Assembly (NCBI GenBank): GCA_905160935.1
Contig: CAJHZI010000518.1
Span: 872,501 to 936,500, forward strand
Source of the DNA: Enchytraeus crypticus
Taxonomy: Eukaryota > Annelida > Clitellata > Enchytraeida > Enchytraeidae
Length of the DNA stretch: 64,000 bases
Direction of reading: 5' to 3'
Below, piece after piece: positions 1-12,900 of the stretch. How positions within the stretch are numbered: position 1 is the first letter of the stretch; each line of letters opens with the position of its first letter. Both the position numbers and the translations under genes were made by a program. The notes below the pieces were generated by a model. That model was not told the DNA's origin and made no database searches. It saw nothing but the letters and a program-made list of their open reading frames with translations.

Positions 1-595
1 GATCCTGTATCAGGCCAGAGTAAATTTACACAGTTACAGCTTAGGCTACATGGTACATTTTTACATGATACAAATTACAATAATTAAACGGTATTAAACT
101 GAAATAATTAATTGACATTCTTATTTTAACATGGACTTTAATATAGATAATAGAATTGTTGACTTATGTACGTTTTTTTAGGAGATCAGCAGTGGCACGC
201 CTTTGGAGCGAGAGACGTCGACAACAATTGCATTGAATTAGCTCTGACTGCTGATTGTACTAAGCAATGTTGCACTAATCTTAAACGCATATAAGTGTCA
301 ATAATTAACTGTGTATGTTTTTGAGTAGTAAGTTGGCTGGAAATAAAGTAATTAATTGTTTTTATTTTGTTTTTTAAGCTTCCTTGAGTTCCAATTTCAA
401 TAAAAACAAGTTTAAATGGCCGAATGTCTAATCCGTGTCGCAAAAAATAGTCACCTTCAGAGGTCTGGAGGGATAAGAACCTAGGATGTCTTACTTGTTA
501 AACACGTGCAATGCAAACTCTACTAACTTTCCGATTACGTCTTTTGGCATAAACAAACATGCATACATAGGCCTACATCTAATACGATGAGAAAC

Positions 596-647
<52 letters not shown>

Positions 648-869
648 GAAAATAACAACAATGCATTACTACAAATACAAGTGCATTGAAAATAAAATAC
701 AAATACAAATATAAGGTATAGATGTTCTAATTGTTCTATTGATGTTCTAATTATGGCATTGATATTTAGACCTACTCAAATGAAGATTACATGGGTACGA
801 ATGCTAATTAAAATTGTGTAAATATTTATATTTACATTACATAAACTATCCTGTGAAATTTCAACAGAA
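1..869. other. Non-coding flank downstream of AGBL4
   Basis: No credible coding sequence on either strand. It is AT-rich and holds an (AT)n tract at about 597-645. Short open frames here show no family motif. Confidence 0.6.
597..645. repeat. (AT)n microsatellite
   Basis: Uninterrupted alternating A and T, about 48 bp. Confidence 0.95.
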
Positions 870-961
870 TTAACTCTTTCTGGTGGTTGTTTCTTTTTCT
901 AGATAAGTTTGAACTATTTGTTTGAAGACGTCTAAATTGAACTCCTTAAATTCGCTATTCA
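870..961 (-). CDS. AGBL4: AGBL4 putative terminal exon
   Basis: Keeps frame from exon 9 and reads [20 protein letters not shown], then [10 protein letters not shown] and a TAA stop. It would replace the C-terminal helix of CCP6, but the residues are not clearly conserved and the acceptor lacks a good pyrimidine tract. The true last exon could instead lie beyond the left edge. Confidence 0.5.
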
Positions 962-3900
962 CTTCTTTTGAATTTGTAGTTTCATGCGTTTTTGCTTTTG
1001 TTTGTGTCTTTTGATATCTCGTATTGCTTTTGTTTGTATCAAATAAATTATTCTGGAAATAAATAAAAAAGAAAGGATACAGGCTTCCTCAGTATATGGC
1101 TGTGGAGGAGAACTGGAGTCTGTTGTGTAACAATAGAATGATACTTCCAGTGTATAGCAGTGACAGCGCTCGTCCAGTAGTCCACCCAGTGTCCTGCAAT
1201 ACGTCAATCAGTTCAATTGCCTCGTGTCTTTTGTCTACATCACGCTGTCAGTATATCCGACGTACTTAAATATTAGCATAGATTACAAATTCAACATCAG
1301 AATTAGAATTGGCTGTACATAAAACATTTCGATTAATGCAGAGTAATACTATTACCGATATTAAAAATAAATTCAAGTAATACTTTGTATTTAAAACACT
1401 AGCTGGAGCCAGTGGCGAAGTCGGTACGACACTCGACCGCGGATCAGTAGGTGCGGGATTCAAATCCTTGGCTCACCCGTTACTGATATCGCTTTCGAGT
1501 GAGGAAACTGACGTCATCTCTTTCCGCCATAGGTCTAAATTTTGACCCGCTTGCCTTGGATCTTGGACTTGCACTGTTTTGATCTCGCTTTCTCTTGTGG
1601 TCTCTGTGCACTCATTCGTCATCGTGTGGTGCTTTGGTGCCTGTTTGTGTAGTGTCTGCAAGAGACGTCCCTGACATTGCCTTATGGCGAGGAACCGGAC
1701 GTTAAATTCTTATTGATTGATTGATTGAAACTGACGTTAACCTTAGCTTTACCAACCTTAGCTTTACCACTGGGCAGAGCCGGTGGCTTAATGGCATATT
1801 ATTCGACGGCGATTGTCGTATAATAATACGCTATCGAGAAAGTGCAGGGTTCAAAGTCAATCCTCTCCCCCGTCACGGACCTGCTATCGAGCAGTATACT
1901 GACGTTAAACTTGGCTTTAGCTTTTTTGTATATAAATCTCTGACACTACAGTAATAGAACATGAAGATGCGCCCCTAACATAAAAACTTTTCATAATAGC
2001 CGTTAATGACAAATTTTCAAAAAGGGATGTTATGCTAACAATGTTAAATTACAACTGATTATCTCTAAACAAACCTACGACCAGTCCCTGCCTTGACAGC
2101 GTCCTTGTTGAACGAAGTGTTCGACAGAGAGAAATCCTCAGCGTTCTGACAGAATAGCTTAGGGAACACTGCCTGCCGCTCATGTCTCTCCGAGTCCTCG
2201 TAGATGTTTCCATACATGAACCCGTTCATCAGCGTCGAGTGCGCGTGAATGTCTATGTAGAAGTCAAGGTTACTGCTCTGAAAGCCAGCAACCGTACAGC
2301 GCGTTATAGCGAAATCAATGATCTCATAAAAGGTTCTAGATAAGTTCTCTGCGCAACCATCTTAACGCCAGCACGAATTAACGAATCCATGCCATCACTT
2401 AATTGAGTATATGGTCAATGTTTTGGTCAATTTTCAAAATAAATTGAAGTGACATTAGACATGTCTTAAAATATAAATAATTATAAATGACGTTTACGAA
2501 CTTGTAAGGTACACGGTAAATAAATTAGGATGACATTCGAAAAGTCTTAAAAATAATTAATTAAAACTAACGTCTACGAACTTCATAGTCTACATAAATG
2601 CATCATTAGTCACACATTAAGCTTTACTTAGAGTTTAATCCAATGAGCACATATGCAAAGTGAGTAGACACATTTAGTTAATGTCATGAATATTTTTAAA
2701 GGGGTTTGACAGTGTGCGGTTTTGATCACATAACAATGAGTAATCGGCCCTATACTACTGAAGTATTACAAGTTCGCCCATTGCTCTATATAACACTCTC
2801 GACAGGATCTAGATCCCAGAGATTATTTTGAAAATTCAGGTAGGACTATATTAAACATCAGAACGGATCTAAGCAATATCATTTCTCAATCAAATACAAG
2901 CAGATAAAACTCTACAATCCTACCGGAGATGAATCGAGATCGACGAGTAGTCGTTTGGTAGCATGTATGGTAGGATGGTAGTAAGGTGAAGGATCTAACC
3001 ACAATCTGTTTAAATCATCTCCCGTTAGCGAGCATCTGTAAAACATAAAGTCAGGGCACCAATGTGAGGCTTCAGAATTACGAAATGGTTAGCTCATCTG
3101 TTCCAACTACGATTGGAGGAGAGTGACATATAGCAAAGGTCTTACAATGGCAAAACACGTCATGCTTCTGAGGCCACGATAGATGAATATTCATTCTGGT
3201 GGAAGCATATGTAGTTGCATTATATATGATATTTTGAAAACTTCACCTGCTTAGAATGACAGTTATAACAATAGCGAAGAATATTCCTACACGAACCACC
3301 AATTGGGCGCCAGTATCACAACTCAAGGCCCTATCATTTTCAGACGTTTTATTTATCTCCAATTAATTTATCAGTTCTCCGATTTCTGTGTTCAACTGCG
3401 ATGACGCAATTTCATTTCTTTAATACAAAGACGAATTACGCTTATTTTACTTCTTATTTCGTAACTTGCTCTCCGCTTGTTGTAAGCTATTTGCATTTAA
3501 TTTGGTCATTACATTTTGAGGACTGCACTGAAACAGAGTAAAATTTTGAGAAAGAAGGAAAGGAAAAGAAACAAAGAACTATACTCCTACAATTAAGTTT
3601 AATATCTACATGTACTTATTGTTTATGGTTGAAGATACTAGGAGGGATATAAACACGATTCTTACTCTGATAAATGATCTTGTTGTCATAAATAATTGTG
3701 TTCATTTTAATGGAACACTGTATACTGGTTGCTGGTTGCTCATTGCATACCTGTTCTTCGTCTTTCTAAGTACATGTACACCTACGATGTAAGCTAAAAT
3801 AAGTAATTAACTTACAATACAAGTGTCAAGGTCGATTCGATATATATATATATATATATTGGTATGTATTTAGTATGTATTTGTATTGGTAATTGTATTT

Positions 3901-6900
3901 CTAGTAAAGTATTTAGTGATACTGCTGGATAAGTAAAGTTAAGATTTAAAGTATTGAGTTTTATTAAAGTAAGATCCTAGGCGGTAGCTAAGCTAGGGCA
4001 AGTGGCAAATGAGGGCATGCCTAAACAGGAAGTGGAGAGAGATCTAAGATGGAAGAGTGACAACACGGACGTAAAACGTGCCAAGTTGGAAAGAGATTTA
4101 GGAGATTTTAAGAATCTCAAGAGTAGACGAATTGAGAGCAATTCGAAGGGTTCGGGTATTCGAACTAATTTGTAGTCCATCGAACAGTTGATGAGAAGGG
4201 AGTGATTTTATAGAAGATCGAAGAGGAAAGAGAGTTCCATCGAAATATTCTAACCTAAGGATAATATTAGAAGGTATCCTAGTAGGCGAATGGTCGAGAG
4301 GAAAGTAAAGTAAAGTGTAGGAATTTATGCTAGAGAGCGTATTAGTAATTTGTATGTCAAAAGTAATTGGATGTAATATAAGTACTCTCTCTAACGACAT
4401 TTAAAGTGAACTGTAATTGAATAGAAAGTGTAATTTTAAGTTATATGTAATTAGCTTCCAAGTGTTAGGCTATTTGAAATTGTTTTAGTTTTCGTTCTAC
4501 TATATATATCTGTGGATTATTTTCTTTTCGTATTAAATTAATATTTAATTTAATACAGTCGTTGAAGTTATCAATCGTTAAGTAAGATATCTAGATTCAG
4601 TCAAATCGAGGACAAGTAAAACTTCCAAAATAATTACTAGAGGCAGTTTATTATGGATTTGAATCCTGGACTATTTGATGTCAGGTCCTCATTTTACCTC
4701 AGATTAAAAATTGTAGAATTAGGTTCCTGACATTTAAAAATTTGTGGTGCCCAGACAGTGTTGAATCGGTGAATTAAATTTTAGATAGAACTGGAAAACT
4801 AGTTAAGTTCAAATAGAAAATTTAATTCTAAAACCTAGAAATTTTGTGCAGAAAAATTTCGGTTCAGTTGTATCAATAATAGTGCAATTTCGTTAATTTA
4901 GAACGATAGTAAAATTATAAAGTAGACACCGGAAGATAGAGAATTGAATTCCCTACATTTTGATGGTATAAGTTCATGTGAATTGCTTTTATACGATTTA
5001 TAATATTCAGTTTAATTGTGTTGAAAACCAAATAAATTCTAGAAATTTCGCATGGTATGCGCCATCTGTCGAAATATTGCAAGTAAGCACATTTTTCACG
5101 TGTAATATATTGAGACTTTGTAAATAAGCAAACTTTCGCAAGATGGTGAAAGTGGAATGTAAATAAATAGAATTTAAAATATTAAGTAAAATATTTTTTA
5201 TTTAAATAGCAATATTATCGATCGGAAAAATATTTGCCACGATAAATATTGACAATTGAACTATTGCTGAGACATTGAATCGTATACAATTTAAGATTTA
5301 AAGATCTTAGTATTTAATTTGTATGAAAACCTGTTGTAAAATTAAATGCTATAATATTATCGTTTATTGAAATTAATATTACAAGCGTGGATGTGACTCA
5401 AAAAAGTAACGCATAAGTGTCAAATTCCTATATTGCGATAAGAGAACTTGAAGGAAACTTTGTGGTATATGAGAACGACGTGAATACACCTTGAGAGTTA
5501 AGAAAGGCCGTTGAATTAATTAGTATAACCATTACAGCTATTGCGATACTATCTTGTGTAAAACACCTTAATTTGGAAATTCCCTTGCAGTACTATAAAA
5601 GGGAACTCTTCTGAATAGAAACAATTGGTTTCGTTAAGAGTTTTAGTGTTTTGTGAATATATTGAAATACTATTGAATTTGTTGATTATATATTGTTTGA
5701 TTACTATATCTGTTGAATCAAATAATGACATAATTGGTTTAAAAGTGTTAAATAATCGTTAAATCAATTACAACGACAAAAGTAATCAAATAAGCAGGGA
5801 GATATATAATTAAATATACATATATAGTTTCATATATTGCGAAAAAGCGTTTGGATATACCAATGTATTGCGTTCTAAAACTATCTGAAACGTTTGGATA
5901 TAGCATTCTTGAAGCGTTCTCGCGTTTTTTGCGTTCTTTGAGCCTCATAAAACAAAAGAATGTCGGAGAGATCAGCCATTCCCAAACGACTACCCCTATG
6001 CCTAGAAGTACGTCTCCCTCGATCAGCACTTCGTCTGCGTCCATTAATAGTACAACAAAATCTCTGCACGGTACAGAGAATCCTTCTATCCAAAGCTCAG
6101 CTGTACAAAGTAAAACTACCAAATCCACTGCTACAGTTATGTCAACATCTGAATCATTGTCATGACAACAGCAGCAACTTCAGATCCAGTTCAGGTAGAT
6201 GACGATGTGGAAAGGAAGCACTTTACATACAAGGAAATAGTGAAAAATGGTACTGAGCGACTGAAGAGAGAACTGTGTAAATTTCAAATTTATTTCAATA
6301 TTGACGAAGTAAATAACATGACACGTAATGAGATCATGTATTATGTGATACATCTGAGAAGATCTTCAGGTGATGTAAAACCAATCCGTGAAATCATGAA
6401 TTCACACCTCGATTATTTAGCCAACCAGAATTCGATATGATACAGAATTGGAGGAAATCCAAATTGGAACATGAATCTTCATCTGAATCTGATGAGGAGC
6501 ACGACCCTATTAAATAGACTAAACATGGTATGGAGTCAAAACCAGCAGATCCAATGATGATAATGATCCAAATGTTCAGAGAAGAGAGACGAGAACAAGA
6601 GAAACGTGAAGAGAAACGACGAGCTGAAGAAGAGAAACGTCGACTAGAAGAAAAAGAAGACAGGCAAAGAGCAAATGAAAAAGCAGAAGAAAGGACAAAA
6701 CAAGAAAAAGAAGAAAGACGTATAGCCGCTGAAAAAGCTGAGATCAGATTACGACAAGAAAGAGAAGAGAGGAACCAAAAATTTTATGAATTACAACAGA
6801 AAATTTTAGCTCAGAAGGAAAAAGCAAAAGTTGCTACAACAGCAAGAACAGCTGTGACAACAAAAATAACATCAGGAGAAGATTTTAACGAAACCCACTT

Positions 6901-9900
6901 TGAAGATTCTCAGGGATACACAACTCACAGAAATCTATGCTGTGAAATGCCATTCTTTGTGATAGAAGAATTAACAGAGTATCAAGAAATGAATAGAGAA
7001 TGTGTGATACTAGAAAAATCCGAAGTAAATACAACGATAGCAGATGAAGCAGCAGCCTGTACAGTAATTGCAGCTACGCCAGTAGCACTTGCAGCTAAGC
7101 GAGCAGCCATTGAGAGAGCAGCATCGCGGTCAGTTATAAAGACAACAGCTGGCAACAACTCGATAGTCTACGAAGAGAGTGAAAGTATAGATATAATTCA
7201 AGAACAAGAGCAAGATCTAAATCTAAGTCTCTTTCATCAGGAAGAAGAGTACCAAGAGTCAGTCAATAGTGACTCTGCAATTAAACAAGGATATATGCCA
7301 GCAAGAAAGGATATAATCATGTTGTTCCTGACAACAAGTTAACATTCTGAAGAACTATTCAGTTAGCAAGCTTCTTCACACCTGTAATTGCCGTTGTAGA
7401 CACCGTCAGGGTTCAGCATGGGGACAATCTTGAACACCAATCTCTCACGTAGTGCTCTAGCGATAGCATGGTCGCTTATCAGAAAATCTATAATTCCTAT
7501 TTATCACATCAAAAGTTACAATTCATGCATAAATATCATGTTTATATGTTTTGTTTCAAACATATACCGATCTATTACCTTAATATAGCTATACACTTAC
7601 ACCCAATGCGTAATACTTGCACACTACAGTTTACAATCTATAGCGTAAAACTTACACACTCTAGCATAATACGTACATACTAGAGAGTAATACTTACACA
7701 CTACAGCATAATACTTATACATTAGAGACAAATACTTAACACACTATAGCGTAAAACTTACACACTAGAGAATAATACTTACACAATAGAGCGTAATACA
7801 TACATCCTATAGCGTAATACTTGCACATTACAGCAAAATAAATATACACTATAAAGTAATAATAGCAAACTCAATATATGCTAGTTTGCTTTGTATTATT
7901 TATTGAATGCATTGCATCGTACAGTATAGAGATGTCTAATCACGATATCCTCCATTAAGTCCATTTGCAGAGCTGAAGACAGAATTTTAGTGAAAGAAGA
8001 CTTGTTATGTCGAGTAGAAGAGAACTGTATAGCGCAACATTAGCAACTGCATTCACATGCATATCGCCCATCACGCTTTGCAATATTCTCAATTAGACTG
8101 CAATGAACTCGCGAAAACTAGCAAAAGTCTTTAACTAACCCTAGCAAAAATTTGATGCAGCAATGCAAACCACAACGACTCTAAATACATTTCAATCTAT
8201 CACTCAATCAATCAATAAGAATTTAATGTCCGGTTCCTCGCTATAAGACAATGTCAGGGATGTCAGTTCATTACATGACATAAACAAATAAAAGTGTAAA
8301 ATATAAAGTCTTCGTCTGGGGCGATATTTTCTATTAACTAACATTACGTATATAGAGCACAAAGAAGCTCAGTGAAGAGCACAAACCCTGCATGACTATG
8401 GAGGCCGGTGATTCACCAGGATGAACTCGAGCCGTGAGGAAGATAATCTTCTTCCTCACTCCAGAGCCACTGCTCGTTTTCTTGCCTATCGTCAGCAAGT
8501 CAACGCGTCGTCGCTCCTGACAACAGAGAAAATAGACTGTAAACACCTGACTCAGATGAGTCATACTTAAAATAGACTGTAACGCCTGACTCAGATGAGT
8601 CATACTTAAAATAGATTGTAACACCTGACTCTGATGAGTCATATTTAATTGACAGAGAGACGATTAGATAAATTTAATCCAGAAGAGGAAATTAAGAGTG
8701 AGGATTTTAAACCAGAAAATGAGGTACAATTTACGTATAGCTCAGTGACTTTAGTGGTGACGAACATTGTTCATTGAAGAGGCTGTCGGAAGCACGAGTC
8801 TATCGTTTCAAATCCCAGCCAAGCCGTCTATTAAGTTTCGTTATACATAAAAGACGTCAAACTTAGCTACATAGCTTGTCATATTCAACAATGTATCATA
8901 TATTGATCCTCTAAATTTAATACAGTTACATATCATTATTATGCAATTCTCAAACCAAGTTCCATATCAGCATACGATAAAATATAACTATACTTTACGA
9001 CTACCACAATTCAATGTAATTTATTCTAAAAAAATAATTTTAAAAGAAAGACGCTCAAAATATAACTAAGACGTAGTACTCTATGACTTTCAGAACCGAT
9101 CAACAGATCATTTTTCTTCTCCTTACCGAACAATTAGAAAATTATTTTTGGCAGAAGGAAAAATACTGGAGATTTTATCTTTAAATGATCGACAAAATAA
9201 ACCACTATCCACACATATTACGATACTGAAAGCAGATTCACAATTTTAATATTTACCAAAGAAGTCGTAAGAATTTCTCGCGAGAAGAAGTTGAGACGTT
9301 TTTGCTCTATCCCATCCAGATATCTCTGCAGCTGCGTGTACGTGTAGGGAAAGCAATAGGCGAACTGGTACACGTCGCGCTCGTTATCAAAGCAGAACGC
9401 GAACGACATGACGTAATTACGTCTGTGCTCCGGACAGCGATAGTAATAGACATTCTTAGAAGGCAGGCGAATCCTACAAAACATACGTAATTTCTAAGAG
9501 GAAATACTTTCCAACAGGAAATTATGGCACTATTTATATAGCACACAATTGCAACGACCAATAAAGGGTATGACAATTGGTGTAAAAGTCAATTTTACGG
9601 CGCAAAGATAAGCAAAAACATACTTGTTAATGCGTGCGTGGAGAAAGAATATTCAGAATATATTCTGCATAAATTTAAGTAAAAATTACAGTAAATTTAT
9701 TTCTAACTTCAACTTTACCAAATTTAAATTTCTGCTTCTCAACCAACATAGGCCTAAACATTGATGCCGTGGCGTGTAATGTCCAGGCCGCTCAAAACAG
9801 GTCATAGAAATTCATATGTAGACAAGAAGAGGAAGACAGAGAAGAGTCGTTATATACCATGGACCTGCCAATGAGCAGTATCCTAAGAGATTGAGAGAAG

Positions 9901-12900
9901 TAATACAATATAATAATAAATTAATAATTATAGTTAATTTTGTAATAGAGTGATACAAGAGAATACAAAAGTAATATACATTTAGATGTAAGACTAAGAT
10001 CTTAGTAATAGTACTAACCATTTTGGTCGACTTGTTGACTTCACTACAGGTGACATACCATCACGATATAGAGATTTTGTTTTGCTGAAGTTTACGATAT
10101 TGAAAATGACTCTCTGTAGCACATGTTCATAAAACAGTCAGCTAACATTTTAGGTATTATAAAAACTTAAAAAGAAACAGATGATTAAATGGCAATTTAT
10201 TGCATTTATTGCAATTTATTGATTTGATTTTTATACCAGAGCTACCATATTTGATTACTCCATCACTATATTTGTAAAGGTTTCAAGTTTCATAGGTAGT
10301 ATAACTAAGAAAGTGCAGTTTTAAGATAACCTTTCACACACTACACTGTAGATACTGTATAACATGATACTGTAGACCATTCTAGCTGATTGAGTCCTAA
10401 GTATAAAGACATATTTTTCAGATCGATTTTAGAGAATTGATTTCCAGTGACATGTGATGCAGAGACGACCCTGACATCATTTAACTCACCTCAGGATCTG
10501 TCATTTAAAATTTCATGACGTAGGGATAACGTCATGAAGTTTTAAATGACAGATCCTGAGGTGAGTTAAACCCTCGTGGGTTCGAATACCGGCCGCGCTG
10601 ATCTGAGATTAAAATCTCGGACATTCACTGGACTGGCTATACGGAAAATGGTCTAAACTGCCTAACGGTTTAACATGTGGTAATAAGAAGTGATAGATAT
10701 CAACATAGTTGATTATTCACTATAATGCGTGTTTACTTTTTTACATCATCCTTGGAAAAGGAAATGGACATTAAGCCTGTTTTAATTGAGCTATCAGTAA
10801 GTATCCTAATAACTTGGCAATGTGGTTTCCAATGATTACAAGCAGCACAACTTCTAAAGTAAAAATGTAATTTCAACAAACTCACAGAAGATATCTGTCT
10901 GGCTGGAGATATACGAATAATCTTCTACAGTGAGGTAGACAGGATAATGAATATTTTAAAATCATATATCAATACAAAATAGATGTTATGCCTAAATGAC
11001 TCAGTGGCGTTGACCCTTTCAAGTCTATTGCTTCAAATATAAAAGTGAAATTATTACATAAGGTATACTTGATTTCAAGAATGACAAACACACTTTTTGA
11101 ATATGGGATGCGAAGTACGGCTCTATAAATTATTCACTTTAAAGGAATTAAATTTAACAAGGTGCTGTAGTACCATAGGCGTAACCAAGATCGAAAATCT
11201 GGGGGGACACGTGTCCACGGGGGCGGGAGCCTGCCCCCCCATAGGCTCGCCGATAGAAAAATATTAAACTATATTCTCATTGTTTTTGTTGCAATTTCTA
11301 TGTGTAAATATGTATGTAAGAGCAGTGGCTAAGGGAGGGGGGGGGGAACTTAGTTTCACTTGCATACACAGTATAGCTAATGGCAGGAGCTAGTGGCGAT
11401 GTCGGTAAGATACTCGACAGCGGATCAGTATGTGCGGGGCTAAAATCCTGGGCTAGCCCGTCACTGACATCGCTTTAGAGTGAGGAAACTGACGTTAACA
11501 TTAGCTTTACCAACTTTTAACTTTCAAAAATCGAACCACTGGCAGTGGCCTTGCTCTGCACGGTAGAAGCAGCGCCGTGCGCAAATTCCTAGAGATTATC
11601 TAACAAAACTCTGAATGATACCATAAAATTGCATTTACAACTTTCAGAATTCAAAATCGAAATTACTAATGTATTAATTCTTATCAGATGTGGTTTTTGG
11701 TCTTTAACAGAAATTTATCCATGATGCAATTATGCAGAACTTGGTTTACTGTCTAAGAATTTATATTATAACAAACTCCATAAGCTAAACATTTATGCAC
11801 ATTTTTCAGAGCATCTAACGATGGTTGATAAGTTGACCTTTCAAGATACAATAGGCCTATGCAGCCGCAAACTCTAGGTAGGCCTATAAAGTTTCATCCC
11901 GCTTAGCTCAGCAAGTTGGCACTCTTCCATGTTTCGTTACCCTCACTTAACATCAGTCACTCAGCCATATAGTCTCTGTATACTACTAAACTATACTACT
12001 CTATACTAGTAGGTGACAGTATAGAGGAGTCTATGGCCGAGCATACCAGGTGGTTACGCCAATGTCCTTACAACTAAGTGGAAAAAATGTAGTCTATGTA
12101 GAGGTTTCTTAGCCACCTTAAATACTATCAAGTGTCAAGCAGTCATTAAGCTCTGCTATATACTATATCAAGCAAGAAAAGGAGAACTATTGCTTTTCTT
12201 ATTCCATATCTTAATAAAAAAAACTTTATAGTTAAAGTATATTCTACATGTTACAGGCTAAATATGTTCTTCGTGTTGCCAGCAGTCGAAGCTAATGAGA
12301 GCATTCGTAGTGAGCGAAGACGCACGGGTAAAAAGCAATGGACCTCGTATAAAACATAGGCGAGTATAAACTAACTAACCAAGTTGTACCCGTGTTGTGT
12401 CCAGACTACTGGAGCAACCGTAAATTGCGCGTGTTGTAAGAAGCGACCGCAAGAGGAGCAAGGACAGATGAAGAAAACAGAAAACCACCTCTTAAATCAT
12501 ATTAGTCCCAAGCTATAGGCTACATTAGGTGTGGGTAAGCTTATCATTTCATGAAAGGATTAACCTGTTAATCCATGAAGTGTTCTTTAGGGAGCGAGAA
12601 AACATGCAAAATATTAGTAAGAATATGTATGTTGGACCTGAAGTTTGAAAGAACACTATAGAGATCGATGGAATATAAATTCACAAATAAAAACTAAATT
12701 AGTCATCCAGGCAGGTATAAAGCTCCATCATCCAATATGACATCAGGCACGCATATAACGCAATCCGACTTAGACAAAGACTAACACAACAAATAATTAA
12801 TAATGCTTATAGGTATAGCATAGGCTATTTATACATGTAATATCATACACAAATATTTAAATCTATTTAACATGAAAGTAACTCTACAAAATCTTAAAAT

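Larger units (their letters stand above)
3824..7342 (+). mobile_element. Truncated LTR retrotransposon in an AGBL4 intron
   Basis: A probable 5' LTR (about 3824-4732, bounded TGTCAAGG...CCTGACA) is followed after 12 bp by a primer-binding-site-like TGGTGCCCAGAC and then a long leader. Degraded gag-like frames follow. No protease, reverse transcriptase, integrase or 3' LTR is seen, so the element is truncated or internally deleted. It lies antisense to AGBL4, and its last frame ends about 40 bp from the exon 6 donor. The superfamily cannot be decided without pol; a gypsy-like element is possible. Confidence 0.6.

Noticed and set aside
5748..6128. Minus-strand frame of 126 codons across the LTR element leader
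   Set aside because: Shadow of the plus-strand gag-like sequence; no motif.
9302..9490. Plus-strand frame over AGBL4 exon 4
   Set aside because: Antisense shadow of a well-supported exon.
12240..12540. Slightly GC-richer patch in AGBL4 intron 2
   Set aside because: No frame, inverted repeat or repeat family recognised.
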